This document shows, piece by piece, positions 1 through 7,916 of a DNA stretch of 8,155 bases. Both the position numbers and the translations under genes were made by a program. The first letter of the stretch is position 1. Each line of letters begins with the position of its first letter. The DNA comes from Candidatus Methanoperedens sp. (GTDB lineage Archaea > Halobacteriota > Methanosarcinia > Methanosarcinales > Methanoperedenaceae). The notes under the pieces were generated by a model. It did no database searches. It was not told the DNA's origin and was given only the letters and a program-made list of their open reading frames with translations. The stretch covers positions 1-8,155 of the forward strand of contig JAPMTY010000068.1 in assembly GCA_026552835.1 (NCBI GenBank), in the 5' to 3' direction.

Positions 1-474
1 AAAAGCATGGGTTATTTTAAGGTTTATGAGATTACAAACACGAACCTGTTCCGGAAACAGGTTTCCAGCACTTTCCACGGCAGGGATATTTTTGCGCCAG
101 TGGGTGCGCATATCTCAAAAGGGCTGGACATAAGCGTTGTGGGAAAACAGATTTTTGACTATGTGAACCTTGATTTTGGTAAAGGCTTGAAAAAGGACGG
201 CTCACTTCAGGGCAGGATCATATTCATTGACCAGTTCGGAAATCTTGTCACAAACATAACCTCGGACATGGTGGATTTCCAATTCGGGGATGTACTGGAT
301 ATCCAGAATGTCCGGGTTTTATTCCACAAATCATACGGGTTTTGCAGAAAGGGTGAACCTGTTGCAATGATTGGAAGCCACGGGTTTCTTGAGATTGCGG
401 TTAACTGGGGAAATGCCGCGCATTTTTTTAATAAAAAACCCGGCGATGAGATTATTTTGAGAAAAATTACTTAA
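1..474 (+). CDS. SAM hydroxide adenosyltransferase (DUF62 / SAM hydrolase), C-terminal part, cut at window start
   Basis: The frame is open from base 1, and the ATG at 7 is internal, because members of this family are about 250-270 residues and only about 157 are present. The family hydrolyses S-adenosylmethionine to adenosine and methionine and is related to SAM-dependent fluorinases and chlorinases. The sequence shows the signature TFHGRDIFAPVGAH (bases 70-111). I take the His at bases 76-78 to be the histidine of the family's Asp-Arg-His triad. The Asp and Arg would lie in the missing N-terminal half. The C-terminal beta-barrel follows, with FIDQFGNLVTNIT (about 223-261) and a late GSHGFLEIAVNWGNAA segment (about 367-414). 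The stop is TAA at 472-474. The next gene, queA, starts 25 bp downstream on the same strand, so an operon is likely. Activity as hydrolase rather than halogenase is inferred from the family in archaea. Confidence 0.88.
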   Translation, partial: KSMGYFKVYEITNTNLFRKQVSSTFHGRDIFAPVGAHISKGLDISVVGKQIFDYVNLDFGKGLKKDGSLQGRIIFIDQFGNLVTNITSDMVDFQFGDVLDIQNVRVLFHKSYGFCRKGEPVAMIGSHGFLEIAVNWGNAAHFFNKKPGDEIILRKIT

Positions 475-499
475 CCCACAATGTAATCTAAGCAGCAGA

Positions 500-1504
500 A
501 TGAAACTCTCTGATTTCGATTATAATCTCCCGAAAGAACTGGTTGCCCAGTCGCCCATAGAACCCAGGGACTCATCGAGATTGATGGTGCTGGGGAAAAA
601 TATCGAGCACCGCCGTTTTTCCGATGTTGTTGATTATTTTGAAGCCGGGGATACCCTTGTGCTTAATGATTCCCGCGTCATCCCTGCAAAACTCCAGGGT
701 AAAAAGAGTACAGGCGGGCATGTGGAAGCGCTTGTTATCTCAAAGAGCGGCGCGGGATACGAGTGTCTCATACAGGGCAAGAACATCCGCGAAGGCGCAA
801 AACTTTATTTCGGCGAGATTGAAGCGACAGTCCTTGAAGTCAGAAAGAACCCCAACACCAGCAGGTATCTTGTTGATTTTAACAGCAACGGCAACCTGGA
901 TGACATTCTTGAAAAAATCGGCGAGGCGCCGCTCCCGCCGTATATCAAGAAAAAACTCGATGATAAGAACCGGTACCAGACAGTATATTCCAGGGAGAAA
1001 GGCTCGATTGCGGCGCCGACTGCGGGTCTACATTTCACAGGACATCTGCTGGACAGGATAAAAGAAAAAGGTGTAAGTATTGCATATGTCACTCTTCATG
1101 TGGGTCTTGGCACGTTCACGCCTGTTAAAGCCCAGGAAATCGAAGACCACAACATGGAGCCTGAGTATATTTCAGTCAGCTCAGATAATGCAGAAATAAT
1201 CAATAAAACAAAAGGCAAACTCATAGCCGCAGGGACGACCTCTGTAAAAGCGCTTGAAAGTTCATGCGTGGATGGAAAAATCGTTGCTCACGATGGATTG
1301 AGCGAGCTTTTCATCTACCCGCCATATAGCTTCAAATCGAATATCGATGCAATAATCACCAATTTCCACCTCCCAAAATCCACCCTTTTGATGCTGGTGA
1401 GCGCATTTGCAGGCAGGGAGCGGTTAATGACTGCTTATAATGAGGCTATATCACAATCATACAGGTTTTACAGTTTCGGCGATGCAATGCTGGTATTCAG
1501 GTAA
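500..1504 (+). CDS. queA: S-adenosylmethionine:tRNA ribosyltransferase-isomerase QueA
   Basis: QueA transfers and isomerises the ribosyl group of SAM onto preQ1 already placed in tRNA, making epoxyqueuosine in the cytoplasm. The 334-residue length is typical (about 340-355). The N-terminus DFDYNLPKELVAQSPIEPRD, starting at residue 5, is the usual family start and supports ATG 500, although no good Shine-Dalgarno sequence precedes it. Further hallmarks are LNDSRVIPA near residue 56, GEAPLPPYIKK near 141, AAPTAGLHFT at 171-180, VTLHVGLGTFTPV near 197, and ITNFHLPKSTLLMLVSAFAG from 286. No key block is missing, so the enzyme looks intact. It lies 25 bp after a SAM hydrolase gene and 6 bp before tgt, whose product supplies its tRNA substrate. 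An epoxyqueuosine reductase (QueG or QueH) would be needed and is not in the window. Confidence 0.97.
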   Translation: MKLSDFDYNLPKELVAQSPIEPRDSSRLMVLGKNIEHRRFSDVVDYFEAGDTLVLNDSRVIPAKLQGKKSTGGHVEALVISKSGAGYECLIQGKNIREGAKLYFGEIEATVLEVRKNPNTSRYLVDFNSNGNLDDILEKIGEAPLPPYIKKKLDDKNRYQTVYSREKGSIAAPTAGLHFTGHLLDRIKEKGVSIAYVTLHVGLGTFTPVKAQEIEDHNMEPEYISVSSDNAEIINKTKGKLIAAGTTSVKALESSCVDGKIVAHDGLSELFIYPPYSFKSNIDAIITNFHLPKSTLLMLVSAFAGRERLMTAYNEAISQSYRFYSFGDAMLVFR

Positions 1505-2626
<1,122 letters not shown>

Positions 2627-2651
2627 TTAATCATGATGCGTGGTCAGTATA

Positions 2652-3629
2652 ATGGACTTACAGAGAATTGCCAAGGAAATCCGAGAATTCGAGGGCGTTA
2701 CCCGGAAAAAACCCATCGCAGACCTGATTAATATTTTCGAGAGCGTGCGTTCCGAATATTCAAATGCTGTTGTGGATTTCGGTGATGACGCGGCAGTAAT
2801 TGATATTGGCGGGGAGGATTACATACTGTTTGCAGCCGATGGCATCTGGGGGCGCCTTGTGAACGCAAGCCCCTGGTGGGCCGGATACACGTCTGTGCTT
2901 GTCAATGTCAATGATATAGCAGCGATGGGCGGAAGACCGGTCGCAATGGTCAATGTTCTTTCATCTGATAATAAACATGCATGCAAGGAGCTTCTTCGCG
3001 GAATAAGGGACGGCATAGCCAAGTTCGGGGTTCCCATGGTTGGCGGGCACCTGCATCCCGATACTCCCTACACCTCGCTCTCGGTTGCCATCATCGGCAC
3101 CGTAAAAAGGGGCTGCGAGATAAGATCCGGCACAGCAGGAGCGGGTGACTCCATAATCGCTGCTTATGACATGGATGGTAAAGCTGGCCCCAATTCCCCA
3201 TATAGTTTTGATTCTACGACCATGAAAGAGCCGGAGGCAGTGCGCGGAAAATACAGGGTGATGCAGGAGCTTGGAGAGAGAAAACTTGTCACGGCCGGAA
3301 AGGACATCAGCAATCCCGGATTAATCGGAACGCTGGGAATGCTGCTTGAAACAAGCAGAAAAGGGGCGCGCGTTGACCTCTTAAAAATACCCGTGCCGCA
3401 GGATATTGAATTTGTGCAGTGGTTGAAGGTTCATCCCGCAGTCGGTTTCATAGTTACCTCCCTTCCAGAAAATGAATCCGAAGTAATCCGGCTTTTTGAA
3501 AAAGCAGGATACACGGCAGCAAATATCGGTATTGTTGAAGATACATCAAGACTTGACATTTGCGAGGATGATGAGTGCGTGACTGTATTTGATTTCAAGA
3601 AAGACGTGGTGACCGGGATAACGCAGTAA
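2652..3629 (+). CDS. AIR synthase-related protein, methanogenesis marker 2 type
   Basis: This is a 325-residue member of the PurM/SelD/ThiL/HypE superfamily of ATP-dependent enzymes. The N-terminus MDLQRIAKEIREFEGVTRKK resembles what I recall of the family called putative methanogenesis marker protein 2, found in methanogens and ANME archaea. Superfamily landmarks are FGDDAAVI around residue 43-50 (ATP and metal-binding Asp pair), VNDIAAMGGRP ending at 96, GGHLHPDTPYTS from 131, GAGDS near 163, and a C-terminal domain opening with KDISNPGLIGTLGMLLE and ending in a GFIVTSLP segment. Its substrate is unknown. ATP-driven activation of a carboxyl, amide or selenium-type substrate is only a superfamily inference. 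I chose ATG 2652 over an in-frame GTG at 2640 because it gives the family N-terminus and has a weak TGGT 7 nt upstream. It lies 25 bp after tgt, probably in the same transcript. A Sll0787-type AIR synthase-like protein is the main alternative. Confidence 0.82.
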   Translation: MDLQRIAKEIREFEGVTRKKPIADLINIFESVRSEYSNAVVDFGDDAAVIDIGGEDYILFAADGIWGRLVNASPWWAGYTSVLVNVNDIAAMGGRPVAMVNVLSSDNKHACKELLRGIRDGIAKFGVPMVGGHLHPDTPYTSLSVAIIGTVKRGCEIRSGTAGAGDSIIAAYDMDGKAGPNSPYSFDSTTMKEPEAVRGKYRVMQELGERKLVTAGKDISNPGLIGTLGMLLETSRKGARVDLLKIPVPQDIEFVQWLKVHPAVGFIVTSLPENESEVIRLFEKAGYTAANIGIVEDTSRLDICEDDECVTVFDFKKDVVTGITQ

Positions 3630-3634
3630 TTTAC

Positions 3635-3672
3635 CACTAATTAAATAAGGGGACAACACTAATATAATTAGT
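3635..3672 (+). repeat. CACTAAT direct repeats and an inverted repeat upstream of the cytochrome gene
   Basis: CACTAAT occurs at 3635-3641 and again at 3657-3663, exactly 22 bp apart (about two helical turns). The second copy is the left arm of the perfect inverted repeat ACTAAT-ATA-ATTAGT at 3658-3672. Both copies lie just upstream of the TATA-like box at 3686-3695, which is where archaeal activators or repressors usually bind. Binding is an inference, because AT-rich sequence can make such short repeats by chance. Confidence 0.4.
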
Positions 3673-3685
3673 AGGGAAAAACGTG

Positions 3686-3695
3686 TTTTAAAATA
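3686..3695 (+). promoter_or_regulatory. TATA-like box for the cytochrome gene
   Basis: TTTTAAAATA is the best archaeal TATA candidate in the 115-bp gap between the marker-2-like gene and the cytochrome gene. It is preceded by a purine-rich GGGAAAAA (3673-3680), which may serve as the BRE. Transcription would begin about 25 nt downstream, near 3715-3720, giving a short leader of about 25-30 nt. The AT-rich AATATAATTA at 3661-3670 is an alternative box. Confidence 0.45.
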
Positions 3696-3733
3696 GCTGA
3701 TGCTGTTGAGAAGGTGAGAGCAAAAAAGAGTAT

Positions 3734-3737
3734 GGGG
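3734..3737 (+). promoter_or_regulatory. Ribosome-binding site of the cytochrome gene
   Basis: GGGG lies 7 nt before ATG 3745, the right distance for pairing with the 16S rRNA tail. A better sequence match, GGTGA at 3713-3717, is too far upstream (27 nt) to serve this ATG. No other in-frame start lies between the upstream TGA at 3715-3717 and 3745, so ATG 3745 is the start. Confidence 0.45.
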
Positions 3738-3744
3738 TACAAAA

Positions 3745-6700
3745 ATGCAAACACAAAAGCAATTTATTATAATTTTATTTTTGTTTTTAGTAATAGTAGA
3801 GGCTTCCACACCTGTCAATGATGTTGCAAATAATACACTCACAGCAACTTCTTTTTCACCATTTAATGTTTCAGCAACAGGTGGCAACCAGACCATAAGG
3901 GTTGCGACCAGCAGATATTCGGTTTTCAATCCTTGGCTGATCAGTGCAAATTACAGTTTTAAACTTAGTGGAAATTTCACCGTTTTTGCTTTGCTATTAA
4001 ATAATGGATTGCCAGCTCCGGGAAAAAACATTACTTTTAATATATCTGCAAACGGGACACTTAAATCCACTCAATATAACCTGACCCGGGAGAACGGTTT
4101 AGCAAGTGTTTCGTATAATACACTCGGTATATTTACTAATAGAAATGATACCCAATACGGCAATTGGACGATTACTGCCTCCCTGACTAACAATACAGCC
4201 GTCACGGATAGCACTAATATGAGCCTTGAGGGTTGGGCAAACACTAATACGACAACGTGTGGAACTCAAAATATTTATTGTCATCGGCTGAATATTATTA
4301 CTCCCACCGATTCCAATAATATTAGCGGTGGTAATTATCCTCATTCCCCCTTCACAGGCGGTTATGGCAATGATACTACTTTTATGGAAGCGGCACACCA
4401 AAGGTCAAGCCATTCCAGTAATAATTACAGGGGATGTTATATTTGCCACCCGGGATATTCAATAAATAAGACAGGGTTGTATGGTTCTACAAATGACGTA
4501 CACAAGAACAGAACATGTGATTACTGCCATGGTAACTGGACTTACATAAGGACTAATTTAACACTTGGCGGTGGAGCAGGTGTTCCAAAAATACCAAGCT
4601 GCTATGATTGCCATCCTATCTACAATAACAACCTCACAAATATAAGCACGCTTGCTGATCTGATACCAGGACCAGCCGCTAATGTCACGGGAAAGAATAT
4701 CTCAGTTTATTCTTATAATTTTGATAACGGAACCCCACTTACGGCACACAACGGTACGGAGTCCAGTTTAATAGCCTCTGTTCCATGCGTCGTATGTCAT
4801 GGCCCCGCGCACAATATAAGCAAACCAGACCCCATACCTGCGAATACGAATAACTTTACCGAATACACCCAGTGCACTGCCTGCCATAATGCATACAAGC
4901 GCCACAACGACAGCGTGAGCTGCACTGTATGCCACAGCCAGGATGCCCATGCCATAAAAGTGTTTTCCCAGAGCGCCTCGTATATATCCCTGAATAGAAC
5001 TAATCCAAATCCGGCAAGAGGCAACTGTACGAACTGCCACCAGAATTCTACATTTTTGAAAATTTTGCTGCAACAAAACCTTTCGGGCGCGTACTCCGGA
5101 AGTGACCCCCCTCAGATTCCGGAACCCGTGAACCACAGCAACGATATAAACGCTGGCATAAAATGGAATCAAACTCCGGGTTACTGGAATAATAGCCAGC
5201 AGCTTACCTGGTGCCTCTACTGCCACGGCATAACCCTGCATAATTCCACTGCTTTAGGCAGACCTTCGCTGTCAAAAGGAAACAACGCTGTCAACTCTAC
5301 AATCTCTGCAAACACTTCCTGGTGCGCTCTATGCCACTGGCAGGGGTATTCAAACGGAACCAATACCTATAACGATACAGTCGGTACCTTTAACTTTCCA
5401 GGTGAACCGTTATTAGTCCCGCCTGAAATTACTGGAAATGCCACCTTTGGGGCAAACCAGAGTAATCCTTCATATTTTAACCACAGCAGTATAAACAAAG
5501 ATGATTCATCCTGTAAGAACTGTCATGGGAGCCTGACCTCAAGTGTGAATATAACCGGATTCATGCACAATGTGGTTGCAGGCGGCGGAGCCAACTGTAT
5601 CAATTGCCACGATATAAACGGAAGCGGCGCGCCGCAGGACAAGAGAATAACGGCGTCTTCTATGAAACAAGGGGTACATGCAAACTTAAACAGCAATGCC
5701 ACCAACTCCACATCTCTGGACCCGCTAAACAAAGCCTGCTGGGCGTGTCACGGAAATGGTTCTGAACCTGCAGGACATCCCCTGACATACAAAACACCGA
5801 AGAACTGTAATAACAATGACTGCCACTCGATTTCACAGTCACAATACAACGAGACAATGATTTATTCGCATTTCCAGAACGCAAGCCTGAATAGTAATCC
5901 GAATAATGTTACAAATTACAATATAACAACAACAGAGCAATGCCAGAACTGCCATATAAACAGCTTAATAACAACAGATAACAATTCAAATCTTGCTCTA
6001 GCATCGCATTACGGGTCAAAAGATAACTTAGTGGATTCTTTCAATTGCATTTATTGCCATCTCGATAAGGATAACAGTGAGGACTGGGGAAATGCCACCC
6101 TGATTAATAAGGACAGGACAGGTACTATCGAGGTGAATAAGGAAAAGAACAATCTTACCGTGTTTGAAGGGCAGACTGTCTATCTTGGCGAGGGGTACTC
6201 CTTAAAATTAATACAAATATCAACTTTGAGAGGAGATGCCCTTATCCAGATTATGAATAAAGACATTATCGTGGACCAGGCTATGGTTGGCCGGGATAAC
6301 CCATATACTTACGAGAGAGAGGTCACAATCGATAATGCAACCTTCAAGACACCTGCAGTTACGGTGCGCATAAACTCCATCTTTACCGGCGCTAAAGAAA
6401 GTTTTATCACATTAGAGGCATTCAGGCCAAGAAAGACACATACAGAAAAGGAAAGCAATAACAGTGACTGCTTTGCCTGTCACTTGTACAGGTATTCTAA
6501 TGAAAAAGAACGGTATAAGGTTATAGACAGGGAAGCAAAGGATAACGGGCGGGATATAATCTATTATACCGGAGTGTTACTTGATCATAAATTAGAAAAT
6601 ATGAGTAAAATTTACTCAAACGATGAAGATTATGTCTTTGGCCAGCTCGGCAAAATGGGAAAGTTTATTTCAGTTCCCCACTTCCAGAAATATCTGGAAG

Positions 6701-7881
6701 ACGGGCAGATATGGCAGATAGCTGACAATTACTCTTTGAAGTTCAGGGCATCCAGTACGGACAGGCAGGCATGGCTGGAATTTAAGATAAATAATGAAAC
6801 TGTCGAGGAAGATGTGGTCAGCGCAGGCTCAGTGTTCACCTACGTGCCTGGCGTCAGGTACAAGGGGTATGCTGATACCAATATGACCATCCTCACTGCA
6901 AATGTTTCAAACGTTTTCCTGGGGCAGAAAGATTTTATCGTACTTCAGGATTCGCAACTCCTGTCAACACAGGTATTGAAGACTACTGCTAACACCACTC
7001 AATTCGGGTATAATAGCAGCTGGCTTCATCCGGGCGACAGGTTCACACTTGGAAAAATCCCTGAAAGCCTGCATACTCCAAACCTGTTTTTTGATACCAG
7101 GGACTGGGCTGATTGTGTGGGATGTCATGATTCCTCAAAGAACCTTAGAATTCCAGAGGTCAATGCTATTTCATCACGGCTTGGAAAACATTCAACACTG
7201 AATGCAGAAGCACCAGATAATCCATCCATGTCAGATAGCATTGATAAGGCATGCCTGGCGTGCCATACAGATGGAACCGAACCAAATACCCATTCACCAA
7301 CATACGTTACGCCAAGGAACTGCACATCATGTCATACATACCAGGATAAACCGACGTATGGAGCAGTAAATCTCAGCGACGAAGCTCATGGATACTTTTC
7401 TGCCTGCGAATTATGTCACATGCCAAGGTCCCATGAGATTATCAGGCCCCAGATACTGCCTTCAATAAGTGAGGCTAATTTATCCCGGAGTGTTATCAAT
7501 AGCGGAGAATCGGTGAAATTGACCGCAACAGCCGAAGGCGGTATTGGGATGAAAATAAGATCTGCTGAATACTTCATAGATATAACCGGCAGCCCGGGGC
7601 ATGGAATACCTCTTAAACCCATTGACGGGATTTTTGACTCACAGGTTGAACGGTTAGTTACAGAAATCAATACAAGCGGTATTTCAACCGGGACGCATAC
7701 AATTTATATCCATTCAATGGAGAGAGATAACAGGTGGGGTGAATTTTATCCGGTAAACTTTACCATAGTTTCTGATCCACCGGTCGTCGGCCAGGACAGG
7801 AAGAATGTCGCATCTCTGGATTTTGGTTCTATAATAATCTCTTTAATGATTGTTTATCTCATTATTTCAAAGCGAAGGTAA
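3745..7881 (+). CDS. Giant S-layer-associated multihaem c-type cytochrome, membrane anchored
   Basis: The 1378-residue protein has a signal peptide (residues 1 to about 21). An Ig-like domain of the invasin/Big-1 type follows at about 50-165. Canonical CXXCH haem sites begin at residues 231, 258, 286, 348, 377, 393, 428, 490, 527, 590, 618, 665, 733, 768, 909, 1124, 1170, 1193 and 1221 (19 in all). There is also a CX4CH at 688-694 and a CX6CH at 172-180. Residues about 793-894 and 933-1080 resemble the Methanosarcinales S-layer domain (PF07752 type), with GEGYSLKL and SIFTGAKESFITLEAF in the first and SNVFLGQKDFIVLQD in the second. A second Ig-like domain spans about 1236-1343, followed by a membrane helix (about 1360-1375) ending in KRR. 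The protein should sit outside the cytoplasmic membrane with its haems in or across the S-layer, carrying electrons outward. ANME-2 S-layer cytochromes are the known parallel; the exact partners are unknown. It has its own promoter region. Confidence 0.93.
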   Translation: MQTQKQFIIILFLFLVIVEASTPVNDVANNTLTATSFSPFNVSATGGNQTIRVATSRYSVFNPWLISANYSFKLSGNFTVFALLLNNGLPAPGKNITFNISANGTLKSTQYNLTRENGLASVSYNTLGIFTNRNDTQYGNWTITASLTNNTAVTDSTNMSLEGWANTNTTTCGTQNIYCHRLNIITPTDSNNISGGNYPHSPFTGGYGNDTTFMEAAHQRSSHSSNNYRGCYICHPGYSINKTGLYGSTNDVHKNRTCDYCHGNWTYIRTNLTLGGGAGVPKIPSCYDCHPIYNNNLTNISTLADLIPGPAANVTGKNISVYSYNFDNGTPLTAHNGTESSLIASVPCVVCHGPAHNISKPDPIPANTNNFTEYTQCTACHNAYKRHNDSVSCTVCHSQDAHAIKVFSQSASYISLNRTNPNPARGNCTNCHQNSTFLKILLQQNLSGAYSGSDPPQIPEPVNHSNDINAGIKWNQTPGYWNNSQQLTWCLYCHGITLHNSTALGRPSLSKGNNAVNSTISANTSWCALCHWQGYSNGTNTYNDTVGTFNFPGEPLLVPPEITGNATFGANQSNPSYFNHSSINKDDSSCKNCHGSLTSSVNITGFMHNVVAGGGANCINCHDINGSGAPQDKRITASSMKQGVHANLNSNATNSTSLDPLNKACWACHGNGSEPAGHPLTYKTPKNCNNNDCHSISQSQYNETMIYSHFQNASLNSNPNNVTNYNITTTEQCQNCHINSLITTDNNSNLALASHYGSKDNLVDSFNCIYCHLDKDNSEDWGNATLINKDRTGTIEVNKEKNNLTVFEGQTVYLGEGYSLKLIQISTLRGDALIQIMNKDIIVDQAMVGRDNPYTYEREVTIDNATFKTPAVTVRINSIFTGAKESFITLEAFRPRKTHTEKESNNSDCFACHLYRYSNEKERYKVIDREAKDNGRDIIYYTGVLLDHKLENMSKIYSNDEDYVFGQLGKMGKFISVPHFQKYLEDGQIWQIADNYSLKFRASSTDRQAWLEFKINNETVEEDVVSAGSVFTYVPGVRYKGYADTNMTILTANVSNVFLGQKDFIVLQDSQLLSTQVLKTTANTTQFGYNSSWLHPGDRFTLGKIPESLHTPNLFFDTRDWADCVGCHDSSKNLRIPEVNAISSRLGKHSTLNAEAPDNPSMSDSIDKACLACHTDGTEPNTHSPTYVTPRNCTSCHTYQDKPTYGAVNLSDEAHGYFSACELCHMPRSHEIIRPQILPSISEANLSRSVINSGESVKLTATAEGGIGMKIRSAEYFIDITGSPGHGIPLKPIDGIFDSQVERLVTEINTSGISTGTHTIYIHSMERDNRWGEFYPVNFTIVSDPPVVGQDRKNVASLDFGSIIISLMIVYLIISKRR
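5677..5826 (+). repeat. Internal haem-pair repeat, copy A (contains the CX4CH site)
   Basis: Residues 645-694 contain an upstream His, then KACWACH at 663-669, a GSEP-H-TY-TP linker, and NCNNNDCH at 687-694. This matches residues 1149-1197 of the same protein (copy B). Between the first Cys of the first site and the first Cys of the second, both copies have 24 positions, of which 14 are identical. The second haem site here carries two extra residues compared with copy B. Confidence 0.8.
6121..6426 (+). other. S-layer-like half-domain 1 within the cytochrome
   Basis: Residues about 793-894 follow the pattern of the Methanosarcinales S-layer domain: FEGQTVYLGEGYSLKL, then alternating strands with KDIIVDQAMV, and a closing RINSIFTGAKESFITLEAF. 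The segment is rich in charged residues and has no haem motif, in contrast to the Asn-rich haem region before it. The assignment rests on recalled family patterns, not on a search. Confidence 0.7.
6541..6984 (+). other. S-layer-like half-domain 2 within the cytochrome
   Basis: Residues about 933-1080 repeat the S-layer strand pattern: WQIADNYSLKF, then AWLEFKINNETVEEDVVSAG, then ANVSNVFLGQKDFIVLQD. The segment DGQIWQIADNYSLKF aligns with FEGQTVYLGEGYSLKL of the first half-domain, and SNVFLGQKDFIVL aligns with NSIFTGAKESFITL. The isolated haem site CFACH (909-913) lies between the two halves. Confidence 0.68.
7189..7335 (+). repeat. Internal haem-pair repeat, copy B (both sites CXXCH)
   Basis: Residues 1149-1197 repeat the module of residues 645-694: an upstream His, KACLACH at 1168-1174, a GTEP-H-TY-TP linker, then NCTSCH at 1192-1197. 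Both haem sites are canonical in this copy, so it serves as the reference for the expanded site in copy A. The copies lie on opposite sides of the S-layer-like region. Confidence 0.8.
7816..7869 (+). other. C-terminal membrane anchor of the cytochrome
   Basis: Residues about 1358-1375 form a hydrophobic stretch (FGSIIISLMIVYLIIS) followed by the basic tail KRR and the stop. This is a typical archaeal C-terminal anchor that leaves the protein outside and only a short basic tail in the cytoplasm. Together with the N-terminal signal peptide it makes this a type I membrane protein. Confidence 0.8.
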
Positions 7882-7898
7882 AAATAAATCCAAACTCC

Positions 7899-7916
7899 TT
7901 TTTTTAATCATTAAAA
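7899..7916. terminator. Probable bidirectional T-tract terminator between cytochrome and SRP RNA
   Basis: A run of seven T at 7899-7905, 17 bp after the cytochrome stop codon, fits archaeal termination on the + strand. It overlaps a perfect AT-only inverted repeat, TTTTAA-TCA-TTAAAA (7902-7916). The right arm gives a TTTT run just past the SRP RNA 3' end on the minus strand. The two genes converge here, so a shared terminator is plausible. Confidence 0.55.

Noticed and set aside
624..1061. Open frame of 145 codons inside queA on the + strand
   Set aside because: It lies wholly within the well-conserved queA frame, and its translation is Arg- and Ser-rich low-complexity sequence with no recognisable motif.
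2640..2651. GTG at 2640 as the start of the marker-2-like protein
   Set aside because: It adds only MVSI before the family-like N-terminus MDLQRIAKE and has no ribosome-binding site upstream, so ATG 2652 is preferred.
3732..3821. A 29-codon ORF starting at ATG 3732 and overlapping the cytochrome start in another frame
   Set aside because: GGTGA at 3713-3717 is 14 nt from its ATG, too far for a normal ribosome-binding site. Its residues simply mirror the AT-rich signal-peptide coding sequence, so a leader peptide is not supported.
3546..3929. Minus-strand open frame spanning the promoter region of the cytochrome gene
   Set aside because: It overlaps two well-supported + strand genes and their intergenic region, and its translation shows no domain.
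4768..5241. Open frame of 157 codons on the minus strand inside the cytochrome
   Set aside because: It is antisense to five haem motifs in the 4786-5224 stretch. Its hydrophobic Ala/Val-rich translation is a by-product of the opposite strand, with no start context.
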